From assembly GCA_023379515.1 (NCBI GenBank), contig JAMCQQ010000234.1, forward strand, positions 1-5,910: a stretch of DNA of 5,910 bases, in the 5' to 3' direction. Origin of the DNA: Actinomycetota bacterium (GTDB lineage: Bacteria; Actinomycetota; Humimicrobiia; Humimicrobiales; Humimicrobiaceae). Of this stretch, positions 1 to 5,629 are shown one piece after another. The notes beneath the pieces are model-generated. The model worked only from the letters and a program-made list of their open reading frames with translations. It was not told the origin of the DNA and searched no databases. How positions within the stretch are numbered: position 1 is the stretch's first letter; every line of letters starts with the position of its first letter. The position numbers and the translations under genes are program-made.

Positions 1-993
1 GAAAATCTAATGAGACAGCCCGTATTTTTAGGACTTAGGGATGACAAGCCTGCCAGTTCTGTTTTTCAAGAAAAACCAGAGCCTATTACTATTTCGAATG
101 CCATAAAAGTTGAAATTACTAACCCCAATAAAATATTTTGGCCTCAAGAAGGTTTTACCAAGAAAGATCTTGCGGATTACTATAAAAATATTGCGGATTT
201 TATTTTACCCTATTTAGACGAAAGACCTCAGTCGTTAAACCGCTGCCCCGATGGAATTAATGGGGAATGTTTCTTCCAAAAAGATATAGAACACGAACTT
301 CCTGGTTGGCTTAAAACTGAAAAAATATTTTCTGAGTCAAAAAATAAAGATATCAATTATCTTGTATGCAGCGGAATTGATTCCCTGCTTTACATGGTTA
401 ATCTGGGTTGCATAGAAATGAATCCGTGGAATTCAAGGATTGGTAAACTGGATAATCCTGATTACGCTGTACTGGACCTGGATCCCCTAAATGTTTCTTT
501 TTCAGATGTAGTTAAAGTTGCCCTAAATGTAAAGCATTTTTTAGATAAAATAGGAATAGTTGGCTTTTGCAAGACATCCGGCGCAACAGGCATACACATT
601 TATTTACCCCTGGAGGCAAAATATTCATATGAACAGACTCTTGATTTTACTAAGATTCTGGCAACTATTGTAAATGAAAATATACCTGAGCTTACAAGTC
701 TTGAACGTGCTCCCGATAAAAGGCGCCAGAAAGTTTATATTGATTGCTACCAGAACAGAATTGGCCAGACTATGGTTACCCCTTATTCCGTAAGACCCAG
801 AGAGCTTGCCCCTGTTTCAACACCTTTGCGCTGGAATGAGCTAAACAATAATTTAAATCCTTCAAATTTTACTATAAAAAATATTTTTAATAGACTTGAG
901 AAATTCGGAGATCTTTGGAATGGTGTTCTTGGTCATGGTATAGATTTGGAAAAATGCATAAATAGCTTATATAGGATTTATAATATCAGATGA
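1..993 (+). CDS. ligD: DNA ligase D, C-terminal part: ligase-domain tail plus polymerase (PolDom) domain; 5' end outside window
   Basis: LigD works with Ku in bacterial non-homologous end joining; its primase-polymerase domain fills or extends broken ends, preferring ribonucleotides. The frame is open from base 1, so the ATG at base 10 is internal. Residues are numbered from base 1. The first residues, ENLMRQPVFLGLRDDKP, match the closing strand of the ATP-dependent ligase OB domain (family pattern LRHPVFxGLREDK), so the ligase lies upstream and the order is ligase then polymerase. The polymerase domain starts near residue 40 (TNPNKIFWPQEGFTKKDL) and looks complete. The catalytic metal pair is D159/D161 in LDLDP, the third carboxylate is D248 in YIDCYQN, and the nucleotide-binding motif is KTSGATGIH (K191, S193, H199). 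The conserved YSVRPRELAPVSTPLRW block follows. It ends tail-to-tail with the next gene after 16 bases, with no visible terminator. A phosphoesterase domain may lie further upstream but cannot be seen. Confidence 0.95.
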   Translation, partial: ENLMRQPVFLGLRDDKPASSVFQEKPEPITISNAIKVEITNPNKIFWPQEGFTKKDLADYYKNIADFILPYLDERPQSLNRCPDGINGECFFQKDIEHELPGWLKTEKIFSESKNKDINYLVCSGIDSLLYMVNLGCIEMNPWNSRIGKLDNPDYAVLDLDPLNVSFSDVVKVALNVKHFLDKIGIVGFCKTSGATGIHIYLPLEAKYSYEQTLDFTKILATIVNENIPELTSLERAPDKRRQKVYIDCYQNRIGQTMVTPYSVRPRELAPVSTPLRWNELNNNLNPSNFTIKNIFNRLEKFGDLWNGVLGHGIDLEKCINSLYRIYNIR

Positions 994-1009
994 TGTTTAT
1001 ATGGCTATC

Positions 1010-2566
1010 TTAAATTGTAAAAACCATTATTGTTTTTAAATTTTCAAATGCCGGACTGTTTAAGACTTTACCATCAAAATTGAAACGGGATCCGTGGCAG
1101 GGGCAATCCCAGGATTTTTCGGCATTATTCCATCTTACAATGCAGTCCATGTGCGGACACAACGGATTCAGAAAATAACCGGTACCATTTATATCTTTGT
1201 AGACTGCTACCTTTTTACCATTTATTTCCATAATACTGCCTTCTTCATCTTTTAAACCATTAAGATATAAGGAGGGATTTTCAATTTTGCCTATTTCAAT
1301 TTCATTTTTATTTTGAAGCTCTTCGTTTTTTACAAAGATACGGCTTTTTAACTTTTTCTCAAGTTTGAATCTTGACGGGTCATATATATCTAACCAGGGA
1401 TTTTTAATACCCAATATCAAATCACTGATAATCATCCCGGAAATGGTGCCGTGTGTCATACCCCAGCCGTTGAATCCAGTTGCTATATAAATGTGTTTTG
1501 AGCCGGGGAGATATCTGCCAATATATGGGACCTTATCAACGGTATTGTTATCCTGTGAGGACCAGCAGAATTCAATATATTCTATATCAAAAAATTGTTT
1601 TACATAATCATATAGTTTTACAAACCTTACCATTGTATCCTCAACTTTCCCGGTTACATGTTCTTGACCGCCTCCTATAATAAGCTCACCTGATTCATAA
1701 GGCTGGGAACGGAATGAATAAATATCTTTTTCTGCACTTATGAATATTCCGTCAGGGAACCTGTTCTTTAATTTCATTGCAAACGAGTAAATCATGCCGG
1801 CTTCCATTCTTTTATAATACTGGCCAGGCTTATCATAAAATGGGAAGTGAGTGGCAATTACGGCGTCTTTTGCATAAATGTTTCCCCTGTCTGTGTAAAC
1901 CGTGCACTGCTTCCCTTCTTTTAACCCTATTGCCCTTGTGTTTTCAAATAAAAAATTTCCGTCTCCGGGAATCATTGAGGCAAGCTTTAACAAATATTTA
2001 CGGGGGTGGAACTGGCCCTGGTTTGAAAAGCCGAGAGCCCCTTTTGAAGGAATCGGTAGCGGTATTATTTCAGTAAAATTTGCAGGCAGGCCCAGGCTCT
2101 TTGCTGCCTGGACTTCATCTGCTAATTCTTGCAGAGTTTCATCAGTTTCAGCATAGGTGTAAGCTGTTTTTCTAATAAAATCACATTCAATTTTATATTT
2201 TTCTATAAGGTCAGCTATTTTCTCTACGGCTGCCTGATTGGAATCTGCATATTGTTTTGCCAAATCAAATCCAATTTTATCTATGAGGTATTTATAAATC
2301 AGACTATGCTGTGAAGTAATTTTACCTGATGTATATCCAGAAACTCCTTTTGCAATCTTATTTGCTTCGATAAGGGCTACTTTTAAACCGGATTGTTTCA
2401 AAAATAAGGCGGTTGAAATACCAGCTATGCCTCCACCGATAACAGCAGCATCAACAGTTATATTATCCTTACCTGATAGGGCAGGATAGTTTGTGTCTTC
2501 TGAAGTTGCCAGCCACAGGGAGTTTTCATTCCTGCAGATATTCTTTTTACTTTTAATTTCTTGCAT
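1010..2566 (-). CDS. FAD-dependent oxidoreductase (DAO fold) with C-terminal Rieske [2Fe-2S] domain
   Basis: This 518-residue protein fuses a D-amino-acid-oxidase-type FAD domain to a Rieske iron-sulfur domain, the architecture of the Bacillus YhfW family, whose substrate I do not know to be established. The FAD dinucleotide fold is at residues 40-67 (IGGGIAGIS, G44/G46/G49, with E67 ending strand 2). The C-terminal FAD-contact motif ATGFNGWGM lies around W368. The Rieske ligands are C470/H472 (CPH) and C488/H491 (CPCHGS). C475 and C490 are the extra pair that forms a disulfide in bc1/b6f-type Rieske centres, suggesting a fairly high potential. There is no signal peptide or membrane segment, so it is probably cytosolic. 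The family expectation is oxidation of an amine or similar substrate, with electrons passing from FAD to the cluster. The length and motifs are intact. No Shine-Dalgarno precedes the ATG (AT-rich leader ending in aaaataaaaca), but the FAD fold beginning 38 residues in supports this start. It diverges from dodecin. Confidence 0.93.
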   Translation of the reverse strand: MQEIKSKKNICRNENSLWLATSEDTNYPALSGKDNITVDAAVIGGGIAGISTALFLKQSGLKVALIEANKIAKGVSGYTSGKITSQHSLIYKYLIDKIGFDLAKQYADSNQAAVEKIADLIEKYKIECDFIRKTAYTYAETDETLQELADEVQAAKSLGLPANFTEIIPLPIPSKGALGFSNQGQFHPRKYLLKLASMIPGDGNFLFENTRAIGLKEGKQCTVYTDRGNIYAKDAVIATHFPFYDKPGQYYKRMEAGMIYSFAMKLKNRFPDGIFISAEKDIYSFRSQPYESGELIIGGGQEHVTGKVEDTMVRFVKLYDYVKQFFDIEYIEFCWSSQDNNTVDKVPYIGRYLPGSKHIYIATGFNGWGMTHGTISGMIISDLILGIKNPWLDIYDPSRFKLEKKLKSRIFVKNEELQNKNEIEIGKIENPSLYLNGLKDEEGSIMEINGKKVAVYKDINGTGYFLNPLCPHMDCIVRWNNAEKSWDCPCHGSRFNFDGKVLNSPAFENLKTIMVFTI

Positions 2567-2570
2567 TGTT

Positions 2571-2663
2571 TTATTTTGATTTTAATTTTTCAATAACTTC
2601 TTCAAGCGAGTCAGAATTTTTTATAGAATCTATCAGGTATCTGGTTTTGGACTCAATTATATC
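2571..2663 (-). pseudogene. C-terminal fragment of an unidentified gene
   Basis: On the minus strand, just upstream of the oxidoreductase start, 30 codons read as a plausible helical, charged protein end (containing ESKTRYLIDSIKNSD, then SLEEVIEKLKSK) followed by TAA. The stop lies 4 bases before the oxidoreductase ATG, the spacing typical of operon genes. Going upstream, the frame hits TGA at 2664-2666 and has no start codon. I found no continuation in the other minus frames, so if it was coding it is only the tail of a gene whose body has been lost. I do not recognise the family. It could also be a chance open stretch inside a 5' leader; the near-contiguity with the next gene and the protein-like composition are the only arguments for it. 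Confidence 0.3.
2656..2661 (-). promoter_or_regulatory. Candidate -10 element for the FAD/Rieske oxidoreductase gene
   Basis: The minus strand reads TATAAT, a perfect sigma70-type -10 hexamer, about 90 bases before the oxidoreductase ATG. No good -35 exists at 16-18 bases; the nearest is TTCCAA-like around 2680-2685. Transcription from here would run through the short fragment at 2571-2663 as a leader. A perfect hexamer is not rare in DNA this AT-rich, so it is only a candidate. Confidence 0.3.
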
Positions 2664-2711
2664 TCAGTCATAGCGAGAATTGGAAACGAGTAGACTTTTT
2701 ATCTGGGTTTG

Positions 2712-2740
2712 TTGATACAAAAGGCAATTAGGTCTATGCT
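2712..2740 (+). promoter_or_regulatory. Candidate sigma70-type promoter for dodecin
   Basis: TTGATA at 2712-2717 (5 of 6 to TTGACA) is followed by exactly 17 bases and then TATGCT at 2735-2740 (4 of 6 to TATAAT). The implied start near 2747 would give a leader of about 47 bases that includes the hairpin at 2762-2777 and the Shine-Dalgarno at 2782-2787. It is the best-spaced promoter pair in the divergent gap. Confidence 0.45.
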
Positions 2741-2761
2741 GAATATTGCATTCACGGAAAG

Positions 2762-2777
2762 ATTAATTTCGATTAAT
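2762..2777 (+). promoter_or_regulatory. Short hairpin or dyad ahead of the dodecin ribosome-binding site
   Basis: The sequence attaat-ttcg-attaat forms a perfect 6-bp stem closed by a UUCG tetraloop in RNA, 4 bases before the Shine-Dalgarno. The same stretch is also a direct repeat of gattaat (2761-2767 and 2771-2777) with a 10-base period, about one helical turn, which would suit a dimeric DNA-binding protein. The stem is all A-U, so it would be weak as RNA without the tetraloop. The role is unproven. Confidence 0.3.
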
Positions 2778-2781
2778 AAAG

Positions 2782-2787
2782 AGGAGG
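2782..2787 (+). promoter_or_regulatory. Shine-Dalgarno of dodecin (AGGAGG)
   Basis: AGGAGG at 2782-2787 lies 6 bases before the ATG at 2794, ideal spacing. It decides the start in favour of that ATG over the in-frame TTG at 2788, which abuts the motif. It is the only strong ribosome-binding site in the window. Confidence 0.85.
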
Positions 2788-2793
2788 TTGCGA

Positions 2794-3000
2794 ATGACAG
2801 TCGCAAAAATCACAGAAATTAAAGTATCTTCACCCAAGAGCTTTGATGATGCAATACGGGAGGGGATTAACCGTGCAAATGAAACCCTCGAGAACGTCAA
2901 GTCCGCATGGATTAAAGATTTTGAAGTTATTATCGATGATAAAGGACAAATTGCTGAATACCGAGTTTTGATGATGATCACCTTCATTCTAAAAAGCTGA
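2794..3000 (+). CDS. Dodecin, small flavin-binding protein
   Basis: The 68-residue product has the full dodecin pattern: VAKITEIKVSSPKSFDDAI (strand 1 and helix), GINRANETLENVKSAWIKDF, then IAEYRVLMMITFIL as the final strand pair. Dodecins assemble as hollow dodecamers that bind flavins (some also coenzyme A) in stacked pairs and are thought to store or quench free flavin in the cytoplasm. W39, in SAW, matches the conserved tryptophan that stacks on the isoalloxazine ring. Several characterised dodecins have glutamine in the EYQV motif; here it reads EYRV (R57), as I recall for another subgroup, so ligand preference may differ. The length is normal. It has its own Shine-Dalgarno and promoter candidate and diverges from a flavoenzyme gene, which fits a flavin-homeostasis role by inference. 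The serpin remnant follows immediately. Confidence 0.92.
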   Translation: MTVAKITEIKVSSPKSFDDAIREGINRANETLENVKSAWIKDFEVIIDDKGQIAEYRVLMMITFILKS

Positions 3001-3068
3001 ATAATCAAGATATCCCCAGCGAAAAGAAAAAGATATCCGGTGAAGAATCTGATGAGATTGCAGCTTCA

Positions 3069-3599
3069 ATGGGCCATAGTCCGGTTGGTGCTAATACCCA
3101 GTTTAGTTTTAATCTCTTTAGAGAACTGCTTTTGGAAGATAAGGATAAAAATATTTTTATATCCCCCCTCTCCATAATTTTAGCCCTTGCCATAACCTAT
3201 AACGGGGCAGTGGGAAAGACCAGTCTGAATATGGCAGAAGCTTTGCAGTTTAAGAATCTTGACATTGAAGAGTTAAATCGGGGTTTTTATGATCTGATGT
3301 TAAGCATAAAAAATGCTGATAGTGATATTGATCTAATCATTGCCAATTCCATCTGGTACAGATCAGGATTTAAGGCCAGGGGAGACTTTATTGAAAGAAA
3401 TAAGAAATATTTTGATTGCGAGGTAAATGAACTGGATTTTTCTATCCCAGAGGCAGTAGCAGTAACTGGGGTGGCGGTACAAAAAGCAATTATGTCAATG
3501 GAAATGATTAAGTTCATTGTAAATAGACCATTTTTCTTTATGATTTCAGATGACAGGAGTGCCAGTATTCTTTTTATGGGAAAGGTTGTAGATATTTAA
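3069..3599 (+). pseudogene. Serpin remnant: N-terminal third joined in frame to reactive loop and C-terminus
   Basis: Serpins are about 350-400-residue suicide inhibitors of serine or cysteine proteases; bacterial ones are usually exported. This reading frame gives 176 residues from the first ATG. Residues 9-125 match the serpin start: NIFISPLSI (28-36), YNGAVGKT (44-51), ANSIWYRSGF (92-101), and helix E/strand 1A ending in NELDFS. Residue 127 onward jumps to the reactive-loop hinge (PEAVAVTGVAV) and the C-terminal strands NRPFFFMISDD and FMGKVVDI. The missing part, roughly 190 residues, covers helix F, strands 3A and 5A and most of sheets B and C, so no inhibitory fold is possible. There is no signal peptide. 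The serpin-like frame is open upstream to 2958, overlapping the end of dodecin, but has no ATG there; the stretch from about 3003 (SEKKKISGEESDEIAAS) resembles the linker of an exported serpin. No Shine-Dalgarno precedes 3069. It is most likely a decayed gene, though the frame is intact. Confidence 0.8.
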
Positions 3600-3688
3600 A
3601 TTAGTGGAATTTGTAATTAATTTTTATAGTTAAAGTTTCTAAAACATCTTAATAGTAAAATTAAATATAATTTGTAATAATTTTCCCT
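3600..3688. other. AT-rich intergenic gap between serpin remnant and channel gene
   Basis: These 89 bases are almost entirely A and T. There is no convincing terminator hairpin after the serpin remnant. The 10-mer AATTTGTAAT occurs twice (3608-3617 and 3669-3678), which may be chance at this composition. The only promoter-like element is the TATAAT at 3666-3671. Confidence 0.5.
3666..3671 (+). promoter_or_regulatory. Candidate -10 element for the channel gene
   Basis: A perfect TATAAT ends 17 bases before the channel ATG at 3689. A transcript starting about 7 bases downstream would have a leader of only about 11 bases and no Shine-Dalgarno, consistent with the absence of any ribosome-binding motif there. 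No matching -35 is seen at 17 bases (aacatc). Chance matches are common in this AT-rich gap. Confidence 0.3.
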
Positions 3689-5593
3689 ATGGCAAAAAAA
3701 TCTTTTAAAGAAAAACTCAGATATAACTTTGATAATTTAATGTCAAAGGGCACTCTTTCGCTTATTGGATTTCTTGCAATTATTTTCATTGCTTTTATTG
3801 TTATTTTCACAATTATCTTATGGCTGATAAATCTAATCCCTGACAAGAGCATTATCGAATTATTCTGGTTAAATATTTTCAAAACTCTAAATACTGGAAC
3901 ATTTGACGATGCAGGAGTTAGTCAATTAAATTTCTTACTTTCTTTGTTAATTACACTTGTAAGCATATTTATTACAAGTCTCCTGATAAGCTTACTTACT
4001 ACAGGTATTCAGCAAAAAATATGGTCTTTAAGAAAAGGCAGATCAAAAGTACAAGAAGTAAATCATACAATAATACTTGGTTGGTCTGAAATAGTGTTTA
4101 CAATAATTAGAGCTCTTATGGAAGCAAGTAAGAATCAGAAAAAATGTAAAATAGTTATAATGGGAAACAAAGACAAGGTGGAAATGGAAGATGCCATAAG
4201 GGAAAGAATAAAATTAAACAGGAATATGAAAATTATTTGTAGACAGGGAAATCCTATAGATTTAAACGATCTTAAAATCGTGAACCTTCCAGAATCAAAA
4301 TCTATAATAATCATTGAAGATACAGATTCCAAGGTATTGAAAACAATACTTGCAATAAATAACAGTAAGGAAACAATCCGCGAGAAACCCTATAACATAG
4401 TAGCAATGCTCAATGAAAGTAAAAATCTAAATTCAGGAAAAATTGCAGGTGCAGGACAGGCAAAATTTATTTTAAATATAAATTTTATTGCAAGGCTTAT
4501 CGCTCAAACATGTTATCAACCGGGACTTTCACTTGTTTATAATGAACTATTAAATTTTAAAGGCGATGAGATTTATATCCGCAGTCTTAAAGAGCTCACC
4601 GGCAAATCTTTTAAAGAAGCACTTTTTATGTTTGAAGATTCTGCAATAATTGGAATAAGTGATGGTAAAAATGTTAAGCTCAATCCTCCAGCCGACACGA
4701 TTATTGGTGAAAATGACAGCATTGTTGCCATTAGTGCTGATGATGATACAATCATTTTATCAGGATTAAAAGATTATAAAATCAATGAAAATGTAATCCA
4801 TATATCAGAAAAAAATGAAACAAAAAAAGAGAAAATACTAATTCTGGGATGGAATGAAAGAGCCAAAATAATAATTAATGAATTAAAAAATTATGTTGCA
4901 CCTGACACAGAAATTACTGTTGTAGTTGAAACTAATCCCATTGAAGAGTTTGGAGAATTCGGAAAAGCTATTTCTTTAGAAAATCAAGATTTCATTAGCA
5001 TTGAAGATATAAAAGTTAGGTTTATCCAGGACGATATAAACGACCATAATCTGCTCACTAAACTTGCTAAAGAACATTTTAATCATATTGTAGTTCTTGC
5101 ATACACAAATAAAGATATTCAGGAAGCAGACAGCATAACATTAATGACACTTATTCATTTAAGGGATATTGCTGAGAAAAATAATCTAAATTTCTCCTTA
5201 ACAAGTGAGATGCTTGATATCAATAACAGAGCGCTTGCAAAAGTTGCAAAAGTCAATGATTTTATTGTCAGTGAAAAACTTACAAGCCTGCTTCTTGCAC
5301 AGATTTCAGAAAATGAACAATTAGATCCCGTATTTGAAGATCTGCTTAACGAATCAGGTTCAGAAATATATCAAAAGAAAATAAAAGATTACATTAAAAT
5401 TGGCGAACCTGTAAATTTCTATACTATTTTAGAAGCAGCCGGTCGAAAAAATGATCTTGCAATAGGTTTTAGAATAGCTGCCGAAGAAAATTTTGAAGAA
5501 AAAAATTTTGGAATATATATCAATCCTGATAAATCCAGTCTTTTTGAATTCACTGAAGATGATAGTTTAATATTGTTGTCAGAAAAAATATAA
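3689..5593 (+). CDS. CASTOR/POLLUX-type ion channel with tandem RCK-like domains
   Basis: The 634-residue membrane protein matches the prokaryotic relatives of the plant CASTOR/POLLUX (SYM8/DMI1) cation channels. TM1 is about residues 23-49 and TM2 about 80-106. Between them lies the pore region LNTGTFDDAG (67-76), corresponding to the LDPGTxxxDxG pattern of bacterial members and the ADAG/ADSG filter of plant ones. The junction LRKGRSKVQEVNHTIILGW (114-132) leads into the first Rossmann RCK-like domain, with GNP at 187-189. A second Rossmann fold opens with ILGW at 385-388, echoing the first. The C-terminus (GSEIYQKKIKDYIKIGEPV onward) is the usual accessory lobe. Length and motifs indicate a complete gene. 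It probably conducts cations (K+ or Ca2+ in the family) under control of a ligand bound to the cytoplasmic ring; ion and ligand cannot be told from sequence. The first ATG is chosen because the basic N-terminal helix precedes TM1. There is no Shine-Dalgarno, and it is probably a single-gene unit. Confidence 0.9.
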   Translation: MAKKSFKEKLRYNFDNLMSKGTLSLIGFLAIIFIAFIVIFTIILWLINLIPDKSIIELFWLNIFKTLNTGTFDDAGVSQLNFLLSLLITLVSIFITSLLISLLTTGIQQKIWSLRKGRSKVQEVNHTIILGWSEIVFTIIRALMEASKNQKKCKIVIMGNKDKVEMEDAIRERIKLNRNMKIICRQGNPIDLNDLKIVNLPESKSIIIIEDTDSKVLKTILAINNSKETIREKPYNIVAMLNESKNLNSGKIAGAGQAKFILNINFIARLIAQTCYQPGLSLVYNELLNFKGDEIYIRSLKELTGKSFKEALFMFEDSAIIGISDGKNVKLNPPADTIIGENDSIVAISADDDTIILSGLKDYKINENVIHISEKNETKKEKILILGWNERAKIIINELKNYVAPDTEITVVVETNPIEEFGEFGKAISLENQDFISIEDIKVRFIQDDINDHNLLTKLAKEHFNHIVVLAYTNKDIQEADSITLMTLIHLRDIAEKNNLNFSLTSEMLDINNRALAKVAKVNDFIVSEKLTSLLLAQISENEQLDPVFEDLLNESGSEIYQKKIKDYIKIGEPVNFYTILEAAGRKNDLAIGFRIAAEENFEEKNFGIYINPDKSSLFEFTEDDSLILLSEKI

Positions 5594-5629
5594 ATTCAAA
5601 AGTAGGCTTTGCTCTTACAGTCTCCAATA

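Noticed and set aside
1480..2314. Several plus-strand open frames of 60-100 codons
   Set aside because: They lie opposite the intact FAD/Rieske gene, have no family pattern, and read as cysteine- and leucine-rich antisense shadows.
2763..3517. Minus-strand open frames opposite dodecin and the serpin remnant
   Set aside because: Serine- and isoleucine-rich shadows of clearly homologous plus-strand coding sequence, with no ribosome-binding site.
3069..3599. Treating the short serpin as a new functional inhibitor family
   Set aside because: Without the centre of sheet A and most of sheets B and C the inhibitory mechanism cannot operate, and start and export signals are missing; decay is the simpler reading unless the short form is found elsewhere.
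3608..3678. Repeated 10-mer AATTTGTAAT as a possible operator pair or attachment site
   Set aside because: In a nearly pure A/T gap a 10-base repeat is not strong evidence, and no integrase or transposase gene is present.
3661..4755. Minus-strand open frames inside the channel gene
   Set aside because: Composition is that of antisense AT-rich coding DNA; the plus-strand channel is continuous and motif-rich.
5594..5629. Possible terminator between channel and aldolase (aaag-tagg-cttt)
   Set aside because: The stem is only 4 bp with no adjacent T-run; too weak to call.
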